Positions 16,489 to 24,841 of a stretch of DNA of 64,000 nucleotides are shown here, piece after piece; position 1 is the stretch's first letter; each line of letters begins with the position of its first letter. Source of the DNA: DATJZH01 sp052146815 (GTDB taxonomy: Bacteria; Actinomycetota; Actinomycetes; Streptosporangiales; Streptosporangiaceae); the NCBI GenBank assembly GCA_052146815.1, contig JBKQMG010000194.1, positions 1 to 64,000 on the forward strand. The letters are read 5' to 3'. A model generated the notes under the pieces. It was not told the DNA's origin. It did no database searches and saw only the letters and a program-made list of their open reading frames with translations. The translations under genes were made by a program, and so were the position numbers.

Positions 16489-17223
16489 GTGCAGACCATC
16501 AGCACTGGCTCCAGCCTCACCGAGCAGGTCGGCGCGGCGCTGCGCGACGCCATCAACTCCGGCGAGCTGCGGGCCGGCCAGCTGTACTCGGCGCATCAGC
16601 TGGCGGACCGGCTCAACGTGTCCCGGACACCGGTCCGGGAGGCCCTGCTGGGCCTGGCCGACCTGGGGATAGTGCGGTTCGAGCGCAACCGCGGATTCCG
16701 GGTGCTCAAGCGCAGCCCTCGGCATATCGCGGAGGTCTTCCATCTGCGCTTGCTGCTGGAGGTCCCCGCAGCCCGGCTGGCGGCCGGGGCCATGAGCGAG
16801 GCGGCCCTGCGCCAGCTGCGCGCCGAGCTCGACGGGATGCGGGCGGCGGGCCGCCGGCCCGACGAGGCGCTGTTCATGCGCCGCGACCGGGCCTTCCACG
16901 AGCTGATGCTCGCCGGGAGCGGCAACCTCACGCTCGCGGCGGTTGCCGCCGGCCTGCGGGACAAGACGACTGCCGTCGGGGCGTCCACTGCAGACAAGTC
17001 AAGGTCGCTGCTGGATATCGCCGCCGAACACGAGCCGATCCTCGCGGCGCTGACCGCGCGAGACGCCGAGGCGGCGGCGACGGCGGTCGCCGCGCATCTG
17101 GCGCACACCGGCGAACTGCTCGTTGGCCAGGTGTCGGCGGAAAACGGCCTGGACGTGCAGCCGGCGGATACCGAGCTGATCAGGTCGGCCCTGGGCGCCG
17201 TGGGGTCAGATGTCCTCAGTTAG
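16489..17223 (+). CDS. GntR-family (FCD) transcriptional regulator
   Basis: A 244-residue regulator. The winged helix-turn-helix is at residues ~10-75 (LADRLNVSRTPVREALLGL), followed by an all-helical FCD effector domain with the metal-binding histidines in RDRAFHELM and further helices (AEHEPILAALTARDAEAA). FCD regulators commonly bind small carboxylic acids through a metal. It starts at GTG 16489, seven bases after the dehydrogenase stop, so it is the last gene of the operon and probably autoregulatory. A known FCD regulator of this kind, DhdR of Achromobacter, senses D-2-hydroxyglutarate, which fits this context. Its 3' end overlaps fahA on the other strand by 18 bp. Confidence 0.87.
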   Translation: MQTISTGSSLTEQVGAALRDAINSGELRAGQLYSAHQLADRLNVSRTPVREALLGLADLGIVRFERNRGFRVLKRSPRHIAEVFHLRLLLEVPAARLAAGAMSEAALRQLRAELDGMRAAGRRPDEALFMRRDRAFHELMLAGSGNLTLAAVAAGLRDKTTAVGASTADKSRSLLDIAAEHEPILAALTARDAEAAATAVAAHLAHTGELLVGQVSAENGLDVQPADTELIRSALGAVGSDVLS

Positions 17224-18459
17224 CGCGCTGGGCTGCGCCGGCAGGATCTGGCCGTGCACGTCACCGAGGCTAACCCGGACGCCGTCCGGGCCCGCTGCGC
17301 TGGCCGAGATCGTGACCTCGTCGCTGTCCTCCAGCCACGCCCGGCTGCTGCCGTCCGGCAGGTGCAGCGGGTCGGTGCCGCCCCAGGCCAGTTCCAGCAG
17401 CGAGCCGCGCTGATCGCGCTGCGGGCCGCTCACGGTGCCCGAGGCGTACAGATCACCCGTGCGCAGCGCCGCCCCGTTGACGGTGAGATGCGCGAGCATC
17501 TGGGCCGGGCTCCAGTGCATGGTCGCGTACGGCGGCCGGGATACCACGTGGCGGTTGATGCGCACCTCGAATTCGATGTCCAGTCCCCAGTCCGCCGACT
17601 CGGTCAGGTACGGCAGCACGTGCGTGCCCCGCGACGGCGGCGAGATCCGCGCATGCTCCAGCGCCGCCAGCGGCACCACCCAGGGCGAGACCGAGGTGCC
17701 GAAGGACTTGCCGAGGAACGGCCCGAGCGGCACTGACTCCCAGGCTTGCAGGTCGCGCGCGGACCAGTCGTTGACCACGCACACGCCGAACACGTGCTCG
17801 GCGAAATGGCTGGCGTGCACGGGCTCGCCGAGGATGGTCTCGGTCCCGACCACGAAGCCGAGCTCAGCCTCGAAGTCGAGGCGCGCCGACGCCCCGAAGA
17901 CGGGCGCGTCCGCGCCCGGCTCCAGGAACTGCCCGCACGGGCGCCTGATCGGGGTCCCGGACGGTACTACCGTGGCGGACCGGCCGTGGTAGCCGACCGG
18001 CAGGTGCCGCCAGTTCGCCGCCAGCGGCTCGGCGCCCGGCCGGAAGATCTGGCCGACGTTTGTCGCGTGCTGCTCGGAGCAGTAGAAGTCGGCGTAGTCA
18101 GTGACGCTGAAGGGCATGTGCATCTCGGCCTGGCCCACGGGAATCAGCAGGTCCTCGATAGCCTCCCGGTACCTGTCCTGCGACAGCCAGCCGGTGATGT
18201 CGGCCCGGACCTCGGCCCAGGCCAGATGCCCTTCGGCCAGGAAGGCGTCCAGCCTGCCCAGGCGGAACAGATGCGCGCGGGCGGGCAGCAGCCGGTCGGT
18301 GGCAGTCGTGAGATCCAGGACCCGGTCGCCGATCGCGACGCCGATCCGCTGCCGCGCCGCATGGTGCGGGGCCGAGTAAGACCCGTAGGGCAGCGTCTGC
18401 AGCCCGAGCGGGTCGTCGGGCGATAGGCCAAGCCACTCGGCCGCTTGCGTCCGGGCCAT
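17206..18459 (-). CDS. fahA: Fumarylacetoacetase
   Basis: A 417-residue fumarylacetoacetate hydrolase, the last enzyme of tyrosine/homogentisate breakdown, giving fumarate and acetoacetate. Visible are the N-terminal SH3-like domain (LPYGSYSAP), DFYCSEQHATNVG, the metal ligands in FEAELGFVVG and NDWSARDLQAWE, and GPFLGKSFGTSVSPW. The length equals that of typical FAH. The ATG at 18459 is preceded by GGAGGTGG. It ends against the GntR gene and its promoter region faces away from aconitase. No homogentisate dioxygenase gene is adjacent. Confidence 0.94.
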   Translation of the reverse strand: MARTQAAEWLGLSPDDPLGLQTLPYGSYSAPHHAARQRIGVAIGDRVLDLTTATDRLLPARAHLFRLGRLDAFLAEGHLAWAEVRADITGWLSQDRYREAIEDLLIPVGQAEMHMPFSVTDYADFYCSEQHATNVGQIFRPGAEPLAANWRHLPVGYHGRSATVVPSGTPIRRPCGQFLEPGADAPVFGASARLDFEAELGFVVGTETILGEPVHASHFAEHVFGVCVVNDWSARDLQAWESVPLGPFLGKSFGTSVSPWVVPLAALEHARISPPSRGTHVLPYLTESADWGLDIEFEVRINRHVVSRPPYATMHWSPAQMLAHLTVNGAALRTGDLYASGTVSGPQRDQRGSLLELAWGGTDPLHLPDGSSRAWLEDSDEVTISASAAGPDGVRVSLGDVHGQILPAQPSALTEDI

Positions 18460-18590
18460 GCTGAGTCGCCACCTCCACGATCCGGTCAGAACGGCGTCTC
18501 TGGAGCCACCGATCCTACGGGATCACCGCGCGCCATCAGCCGGCCCCCCGGCGCGGACCCGGCCGCTCGGGAAGTCCGGCCGGAAGCTAG

Positions 18591-18643
18591 CTTGACGTCG
18601 AGAAAATGCCCTTACTAAACTCGCAAGTACCTTGACGTCGAGA
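18591..18643. promoter_or_regulatory. Tandem operator and promoter upstream of aconitase
   Basis: The 13-base sequence CTTGACGTCGAGA occurs twice, at 18591-18603 and 18631-18643, exactly 40 bp apart (about four helical turns). Each is an imperfect palindrome around GACGTC. The first contains TTGACG (18592-18597), which could be a -35 box with TAAACT (18616-18621) as -10, so a protein on the first site would block RNA polymerase and the second would lie just downstream of the start. This looks like a repressor site for acnA. Confidence 0.65.
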
Positions 18644-18916
18644 TAGTTTGCCGCCCGAGACCGCTCCAGGTCCGGGATTGTGGTGAGTTCTCAGCAGAGA
18701 GCTGACGGCATACCGCGGGCATGGAAGCGCGAGGCGGCAGCGGACCGGACGCCCCTCGGCTCGGCGCGGGGCAGCCGGCTGCGGCAGGATGCAGCTACAC
18801 GGCCGGCCAGGCCGGGGCAGGCGACACGATCATCGCGCCGGGCCGGGCGCCGGCGGGGAAGCAGAACTCGGCCGGAGCAGGGCATCGGGCGGGACAGGCA
18901 AGGAGGCCAGGACACG
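18644..18916 (+). other. Long leader before aconitase, nothing recognised
   Basis: About 270 bases separate the operator from the aconitase start codon. The aconitase frame is open upstream to about 18680 but that extension is Arg/Ala-rich and unlike the family, so it is treated as untranslated. No riboswitch or RNA fold known to me is seen. A good ribosome site, AGGAGG at 18901-18906, lies at the end. Confidence 0.5.
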
Positions 18917-21700
18917 ATGGCACCAAACAGCTTCGGCGGTCGCGCCGCGCTGCAGGTCGGCGACACCAGCTACCAGATCCACCGGCTGGACGGGGTCGCA
19001 GGCGCCGGCGATCTCCCGTTTAGCCTGAAGATCTTGCTGGAGAACCTGCTGCGCTCCGAGGACGGGGTCAACGTCACCGCCGACCACATCAACGCACTCG
19101 CGCAGTGGGACCCGTCGGCCGAGCCGGCCACCGAGATCCAGTTCAGCCCCGCCCGCGTCATCATGCAGGACCTGACCGGCGTCCCCGCCGTCGTTGACCT
19201 GGCGAGCATGCGCGAGGCCATGCGCGACCTCGGCGGCGACCCGGCCAGGATCAACCCGCTGGTCCCCGCCGAGCTGGTCATCGACCACTCGGTCGTGGCC
19301 GACGTGTTCGGCCGGCCGGACGCCTTCGACCGCAACGTGGACCTGGAGTTTCACCGCAACCGCGAGCGCTTCGCGTTCCTGCGCTGGGGCCAGGACGCGT
19401 TCAGCCAGTTCAAGGTGGTCCCGCCGGGCACCGGCATCGTGCATCAGGTCAACATCGAGCATCTGGCCCGGGTCGTCATGGCCCAGCCGTCCGGCAACGG
19501 CGAGGGCCCGGCCGCCTACCCCGACACCTGCGTGGGCACCGACTCGCACACCACGATGCAGAACGGCCTGGGTGTCCTCGGCTGGGGCGTCGGCGGAATC
19601 GAGGCCGAGGCCGCGATGCTCGGCCAGCCGGTGTCGATGCTCATCCCGAAGGTGGTCGGCTTCCGGCTGAACGGGGAGATGCCCGCCGGGACGACCGCGA
19701 CCGACCTGGTGCTGACGATCACCGAACTGCTGCGGCGGCACGGCGTGGTCGGCAAGTTCGTGGAGTTCTACGGCGAGGGCGTATCGGCCGTCCCGGTCGC
19801 CAACCGGGCCACGATCGGAAACATGAGCCCGGAATTCGGCTCGACCTGCGCGATCTTCCCGATCGACGAGGAGACGCTGACGTATCTGCGGCTGACCGGC
19901 CGCTCGCCTGAGCATGTCGCGCTGGTCGAGGCGTACGCCAAGGAGCAGGGCCTGTGGCACGACGCCGGCACGAGGTCACGCTTCTCCGAGGAGCTCGAGC
20001 TCGACCTGTCCACGATCGTGCCGTCCCTGGCCGGACCCAAGCGGCCGCAGGACCGGGTGGCGCTGTCGGACGCCAAGACCGCGTTCCGCACCGCGCTCGG
20101 CTCCTATGTCGAGCTCGACACCCTGGACCATGACATCGCCGGCACGTTCCCGGCGTCCGACCCGGTCGCCGACGAGCGCGCCGAGAGCACCCCGGCCGCG
20201 GCCGCGCCTCCGGCCGCCGCGCGGGGCGGCAGCCTGCCCGCTGAGCCGGTCCCGGTGACGCTGGACGACGGCACGCAGACCGAGATCAGCCACGGCTCGG
20301 TCGTGATCGCCGCGATCACCTCCTGCACGAACACCTCCAACCCGTCGGTGATGATCGGGGCCGCGCTGGTCGCCAAGAAGGCGGTGGAAGCCGGCCTGGA
20401 ACGCCAGCCGTGGGTGAAGACCACCCTCGCGCCGGGCTCCAAGGTCGTCATGGACTACTACGAGCGCGCGGGCCTGACCCCGTACCTGGAGAAGCTCGGC
20501 TTCAACCTCGTCGGCTACGGCTGCACGACCTGCATCGGCAACTCCGGCCCGCTGCCGGAGGCGATCAGCGCCGCGGTGGCCGACCACGACCTGGCCGTGG
20601 TCTCGGTCCTGTCCGGCAACCGGAACTTCGAGGGCCGGATCAACCAGGACGTCAAGATGAACTACCTGGCCTCGCCGCCGCTGGTGGTCGCCTACGCGCT
20701 GGCCGGGACGATGGACATCGACCTGAACCACGAGCCGCTCGGCAGCCGGCCGGACGGCAGCCCGGTCTACCTGCGCGACCTGTGGCCAGCCGCGGCGGAG
20801 ATCGACGGCATCGTCCGCAGCGCGGTCGCGGCCGAGATGTTCACCCGTGACTACGCCGACGTGTTCACCGGCGACGAGCGGTGGCAGGAGCTTGACGTGC
20901 CACCGGGCGAGGTTTTCGCCTGGGACGAGAACTCCACTTACGTGCGCAAGCCGCCGTACTTCGACGGGATGCCCGCCGAGCCGGCCCCGGTGACCGACAT
21001 CCACGGCGCGCGGGTGCTGGCGCTGCTCGGCGACTCGGTCACCACCGACCACATCTCCCCGGCCGGCGCGATCAAGACCGACAGCCCGGCCGGGAAATAC
21101 CTGACTGACCACGACGTCGCGCGGCGGGACTTCAACTCCTACGGATCGCGGCGCGGCAACCACGAGGTAATGATCCGCGGCACCTTCGCCAACATCCGGC
21201 TGCGCAACCAGCTCGCGCCCGGCGCCGAGGGCAGCGTCACCATCAAGCTGCCCGAGGGCACCCAGACGTCGATCTACGAGGCATCTCGCGCCTACCTGGC
21301 CGAAGGCACCCCGCTGCTGGTGCTCGGCGGCAAGGAATACGGCTCCGGCTCGTCGCGGGACTGGGCGGCGAAGGGCACGGCGCTGCTCGGCGTCCGGGCG
21401 GTGCTGGTGGAGTCGTTCGAGCGGATTCACCGTTCCAACCTGATCGGCATGGGCGTGCTGCCGCTGCAGTACCGGCCCGGCGAGAACGCCGAATCCCTCG
21501 GCCTGAGCGGGCACGAGGTGTTCGACGTCACCGGGATCGAGGCCCTGAACGAGGGCCAGGCACCGCGCGAGGTCACGGTCACCGCCGATGGCCGCGAGTT
21601 CCGCGCGGTCGTGCGGATCGACACTCCGGGCGAGGCCGAGTACTACCGGCACGGCGGGATCATGCAGTACGTGCTCCGCTCGCTGCTCGCCGAACGCTGA
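18917..21700 (+). CDS. acnA: Aconitate hydratase A
   Basis: A 927-residue aconitase of the AcnA/IRP1 type, converting citrate to isocitrate in the TCA cycle. The three [4Fe-4S] ligands are Cys470 in SCTNTSNPSV and Cys536/Cys539 in CTTCIGNSG. The substrate-binding GTDSHTTMQNGLGVLGWGVGG and the C-terminal swivelling domain with GSGSSRDWAAKG are intact. The ATG at 18917 follows AGGAGG and begins MAPNSFGG, a usual actinobacterial start. A short Ala/Pro-rich linker (about residues 415-445) precedes the SCTN motif. Control is probably through the two CTTGACGTCGAG sites upstream. Actinomycete aconitases can also act as RNA-binding iron sensors. Confidence 0.96.
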   Translation: MAPNSFGGRAALQVGDTSYQIHRLDGVAGAGDLPFSLKILLENLLRSEDGVNVTADHINALAQWDPSAEPATEIQFSPARVIMQDLTGVPAVVDLASMREAMRDLGGDPARINPLVPAELVIDHSVVADVFGRPDAFDRNVDLEFHRNRERFAFLRWGQDAFSQFKVVPPGTGIVHQVNIEHLARVVMAQPSGNGEGPAAYPDTCVGTDSHTTMQNGLGVLGWGVGGIEAEAAMLGQPVSMLIPKVVGFRLNGEMPAGTTATDLVLTITELLRRHGVVGKFVEFYGEGVSAVPVANRATIGNMSPEFGSTCAIFPIDEETLTYLRLTGRSPEHVALVEAYAKEQGLWHDAGTRSRFSEELELDLSTIVPSLAGPKRPQDRVALSDAKTAFRTALGSYVELDTLDHDIAGTFPASDPVADERAESTPAAAAPPAAARGGSLPAEPVPVTLDDGTQTEISHGSVVIAAITSCTNTSNPSVMIGAALVAKKAVEAGLERQPWVKTTLAPGSKVVMDYYERAGLTPYLEKLGFNLVGYGCTTCIGNSGPLPEAISAAVADHDLAVVSVLSGNRNFEGRINQDVKMNYLASPPLVVAYALAGTMDIDLNHEPLGSRPDGSPVYLRDLWPAAAEIDGIVRSAVAAEMFTRDYADVFTGDERWQELDVPPGEVFAWDENSTYVRKPPYFDGMPAEPAPVTDIHGARVLALLGDSVTTDHISPAGAIKTDSPAGKYLTDHDVARRDFNSYGSRRGNHEVMIRGTFANIRLRNQLAPGAEGSVTIKLPEGTQTSIYEASRAYLAEGTPLLVLGGKEYGSGSSRDWAAKGTALLGVRAVLVESFERIHRSNLIGMGVLPLQYRPGENAESLGLSGHEVFDVTGIEALNEGQAPREVTVTADGREFRAVVRIDTPGEAEYYRHGGIMQYVLRSLLAER

Positions 21701-21756
21701 TCGGCGCGGCCCGGGTCGCTGCGGGCCCAGGCCGGCCAGGCGCTACTGTCATGCCG

Positions 21757-22785
21757 GTGATGCTGTCGTCTGCGGTCCTGGCTGCCGCGGTCCCGTCCTC
21801 GGCGCCCCTGTCTACGGCCGGGCTGTGGCTGACCGGCGCCGCGCGCTGGCTGCTGCTGGCCGGGCTGTCCGTCGCGCTCGGCGGACTGGCGGGCCGGGGC
21901 CTGGCCCGGCAGTACAAGGGACCCCCTGGCCCGGCGGCGCTGCCGGCGCCCTGGGCGCTGCGCGGCAGCCTGCTCGGCCTGGCGGCCAGCGCGCTGCTCC
22001 TGGTCACCGCGGCCGCCGACCCCGGCCTGTCGGCGCGGCTGGCCCGGCCGCGCGTCCTCGGCCTGCCGCCTAATGCCACCGCCCTGATCGCGGCCGCCGA
22101 GGTCGCCTGCTTCGCGCTCGCCGCGCTGCTGCTGCGGCTGCAGCAGTCCGGCTGGAGCGTGGTCCCGCTGCTCGGGGTGGTGGCCGCCGAAGGGCTCCGC
22201 TCCCACCCTGAGGGCATGATCCCGGCGGCGGGCGCCCTGCTCACCTACTGTCATCTGCTGCCGGCGGTGCTGTGGGCCGGCATGCTGCTCTATACCCTGC
22301 GCGCCGCGGTGAGCTGGCGATCCGACCCGGCGGCGATGCAGGGCCTGATCCGCTTCTACGGCACGGCCGCGGCGTGGCTGTTCGCGATCGTCGTGATCAC
22401 CGGGCTGATCTCCGCGGCGCTGCTCGTGCCGCTCGGCTCGCTGCTGACGACCACCTACGGCCGGTTCCTGATCGTCAAGGCAGTCCTCATCGCCGTCACG
22501 GCCGGCCTGGCCGTGGCCGGCCGGATCTGGGCCGCCCGCTGCCGCCCGCGGCCAGGTGAGGGACCGCCGCGGGCGATGCGGCTGGAACTCGCGGGCCTCG
22601 CCGCCGTGCTGGCCCTGGCCGCCCTGCTCACGGTTCTCACGCCGCCGGCCAGGCCGATCTACACCGCGGGACTGCGCGCGCCGTTGCCCGCGGGCGGCCC
22701 GGCCGGGCGCCCGCTCTTCGCCGGCCCCGGCACCGCGGCCAGCCCGCGCATCATCGCGTCGAACTCGCCGAACGACAGGCTCTGA
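21757..22785 (+). CDS. CopD-family membrane protein
   Basis: A polytopic membrane protein of about 342 residues with eight predicted helices, similar to the CopD domain of bacterial copper-handling proteins. Segments such as AEGLRSHPEGMIPAAGALLT, CHLLPAVLWAGMLLY and TTYGRFLIVKAVLI are characteristic of CopD. An ATG at 21751 is possible, but TACTGT followed by seven bases and GTG at 21757 fits the leaderless start pattern seen repeatedly here. Its last 127 bases overlap the convergent aromatic-biosynthesis gene on the other strand. No CopC domain or copper ATPase is adjacent, so copper transport is only a family-level inference. Confidence 0.72.
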   Translation: MMLSSAVLAAAVPSSAPLSTAGLWLTGAARWLLLAGLSVALGGLAGRGLARQYKGPPGPAALPAPWALRGSLLGLAASALLLVTAAADPGLSARLARPRVLGLPPNATALIAAAEVACFALAALLLRLQQSGWSVVPLLGVVAAEGLRSHPEGMIPAAGALLTYCHLLPAVLWAGMLLYTLRAAVSWRSDPAAMQGLIRFYGTAAAWLFAIVVITGLISAALLVPLGSLLTTTYGRFLIVKAVLIAVTAGLAVAGRIWAARCRPRPGEGPPRAMRLELAGLAAVLALAALLTVLTPPARPIYTAGLRAPLPAGGPAGRPLFAGPGTAASPRIIASNSPNDRL

Positions 22786-24755
22786 TCGGCGTCTGACAGC
22801 GCCTGCTCCGGCGCCGGGTGGACCTCGATCAGCAGGCCGTGCGCCCCGACGGCGCGAGCGGCCCAGGCCATCGGCGCGACATACTGGCGCAGCCCCGTCC
22901 CGTGGCTCGGGTCGACGATGACCGGCAGATGCGACCGCTCCCGGACCACGACGACCGCGGACAGGTCAAGGGTGTTGCGGGTGGCGCTCTCGAACGTCCT
23001 GATGCCCCGCTCGCACAAGATGACCTGCTGGTTGCCCTGCGCGACTACGTACTCCGCGGCTGCCAGCCACTCCTCGATCGTGCTCGACAGGCCGCGCTTG
23101 AGCAGCACGGGCCGGTCCACCTTGCCCAGCTCGCGCAGCAGGTCGAAGTTCTGCATGTTCCGCGCGCCGACCTGCAGAATGTCGGCGGCGCCGGCCATCC
23201 GCTGGACCTGATCGACGGCCATGACCTCCGTGACCACCGGGAGCCCCGTTTCGCGTCCGGCGGTGACCAGCAGATCCAGGCCGTCCCAGCCCAGGCCCTG
23301 GAACGCGTACGGCGACGTGCGCGGCTTGAACACGCCGCCGCGCAGCACGTGCGCGCCGTGATCACGCACGAACCTGGCTGTGGCGCCGATCTGCTCGCTG
23401 CTCTCGACCGAGCACGGCCCGGCCATCACCACGAACCCGTCCCCGCCGACGAGCACGTCGCCGACCCGCACGATGGTGTCGGCCTGCCGGGCGGCCCGGT
23501 CCACCAGGCGGTACTGCCGGGACTTACGGGGCGGCGGCCCGGCCGCCGCGACGGCCTCGAGCGCGTCCGCGGGCGACTCACTGCCCGGCCGGGCGGGCAG
23601 GTCGCCCTGCCGGGCCCGGTGGCGCAGCGCCTTGGCCGGGTAGCTGCCGAGGACCTTGATGTAGAGGGCGGCCGAGCGCAGCTCGTCCAGGGTCGCCGCG
23701 GTCCGCGGGTCGGCGGCATTGCCCTCGAAGTCCAGGAAGAACAGGTACTCCCACGGCCGGCCGGGCCGCGGCCGGGACTCCAGCTTGGTCATCGAATGGC
23801 CGCTGCCCGACAGCACCTCCAGGCAGCGCAGCAGTGCGCCCTCCTCGTGCCGGGTCACCAGGATCAGGCTGGTCTTGCACGGAATCCGCACGTCCACCGC
23901 GGCGGCGGCGGGCGACAGCACCACGAACCGGGTGTAATTGTCGGCGCTGTCGGAGATGTTGTGGCGCAGGACGACCAGGCCGCTGGCGGCGGCAGCCTCC
24001 GCCGAGCCGATCGCAGCCAGGCCGGGATCGCCGGCCTCCGACACCGCCCGCATCGCGCCGGCGGTGTCGTAGTAAGGCTCCGCCGCGGCGTTCGGCAGGG
24101 CCTGCAGGAACTGGGCGCACTGCTCGAGGCCCTGCGGGTGCGACAGGATCCGGGTCAGCGCCGACACCGGCACGTCGGCCGCGGCGGCCAGGCAGTGGTC
24201 GACCTTCCAGGTCTCCTCGCCCACGACGAACAGCTCGTGCTCGCGCAGCAGAGCGTAGACCTCGTTGATACTCCCGGCCGTGGTGTTCTCGATCGGGAGC
24301 ACGGCCAGATCCGCGTCCCCGGCCAGCAGCGCGGCAGCGGCCTCGCGGAACGTGCGGTAGCCCGTCAGGTCGCCGTCCAGGCCGCGGGCGGCCAGGTACT
24401 TCTGCGCGGCGGCGTCGCTGTAGGCATGCGCGGCGCCCTGGAAGGCCACCCGGACCATTCCGCCGTGGTCGCCGGTCAGGTGCCGGGCCTGCTGTGCCAC
24501 CGAGTCGGCGATCAGCTCGCGGAAGATCCTGCGGACCAGGCTGGCGGAGACGCCAAGCTCGGTGGCGACGCTCTCCACGCCGTCCAGCACCCGCCGCTCG
24601 CGGTCGGTGTCCTGAATCGCCGAGGTGCCGCCCTCCTTAAGGCGGGCAATCTCGGCGATCACCTCGCTGCGCTGCGCGATCAGGCGGACGATCCCGCTGT
24701 CGACCTCGTCCAGGCTCTGCCGCAGGCCGGTGATATCCGGCTGTTGCTCCGTCAC
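22659..24755 (-). CDS. Trifunctional chorismate mutase / prephenate dehydratase / DAHP synthase
   Basis: One 698-residue protein carries three aromatic-pathway enzymes. Residues ~5-90 are an AroQ-type chorismate mutase (LRQSLDEVDSGIVRLIAQRS). Residues ~100-280 are prephenate dehydratase (VAFQGAAHAYSDAAA, PIENTTAGSI, SHPQGLEQC, NYTRFVVL), followed by an ACT domain at ~295-375 with ESRPRPGRPWEYLFFLDF, the usual phenylalanine-binding motif. Residues ~415-675 are a type I-beta DAHP synthase (VMAGPCSVES, KPRTSPYAFQG, ILCERGIRTFE, VDPSHGTG). It would catalyse the first step of the shikimate pathway and two steps to phenylpyruvate, with phenylalanine able to act through one ACT domain. The GTG at 24755 is the only good start. 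The fusion order is unusual. Confidence 0.9.
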   Translation of the reverse strand: MTEQQPDITGLRQSLDEVDSGIVRLIAQRSEVIAEIARLKEGGTSAIQDTDRERRVLDGVESVATELGVSASLVRRIFRELIADSVAQQARHLTGDHGGMVRVAFQGAAHAYSDAAAQKYLAARGLDGDLTGYRTFREAAAALLAGDADLAVLPIENTTAGSINEVYALLREHELFVVGEETWKVDHCLAAAADVPVSALTRILSHPQGLEQCAQFLQALPNAAAEPYYDTAGAMRAVSEAGDPGLAAIGSAEAAAASGLVVLRHNISDSADNYTRFVVLSPAAAAVDVRIPCKTSLILVTRHEEGALLRCLEVLSGSGHSMTKLESRPRPGRPWEYLFFLDFEGNAADPRTAATLDELRSAALYIKVLGSYPAKALRHRARQGDLPARPGSESPADALEAVAAAGPPPRKSRQYRLVDRAARQADTIVRVGDVLVGGDGFVVMAGPCSVESSEQIGATARFVRDHGAHVLRGGVFKPRTSPYAFQGLGWDGLDLLVTAGRETGLPVVTEVMAVDQVQRMAGAADILQVGARNMQNFDLLRELGKVDRPVLLKRGLSSTIEEWLAAAEYVVAQGNQQVILCERGIRTFESATRNTLDLSAVVVVRERSHLPVIVDPSHGTGLRQYVAPMAWAARAVGAHGLLIEVHPAPEQALSDADQSLSFGEFDAMMRGLAAVPGPAKSGRPAGPPAGNGARSPAV

Positions 24756-24828
24756 GTTCCGATTCCACCATGGTTTGCTGCCGTCCCGCCCGGCACACGG
24801 GCCTGTCCGCACTGGTCCGGTCACCCGG

Positions 24829-24834
24829 TAACGT
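24829..24834 (+). promoter_or_regulatory. -10 box of a leaderless mRNA
   Basis: TAACGT lies seven bases before the GTG at 24842, with no ribosome site between, as expected for a transcript that starts at the start codon. Confidence 0.5.
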
Positions 24835-24841
24835 CGGCCCG

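Noticed and set aside
18680..18916. N-terminal extension of aconitase
   Set aside because: Composition is unlike the protein and a strong ribosome site stands before ATG 18917, which gives the usual family start.
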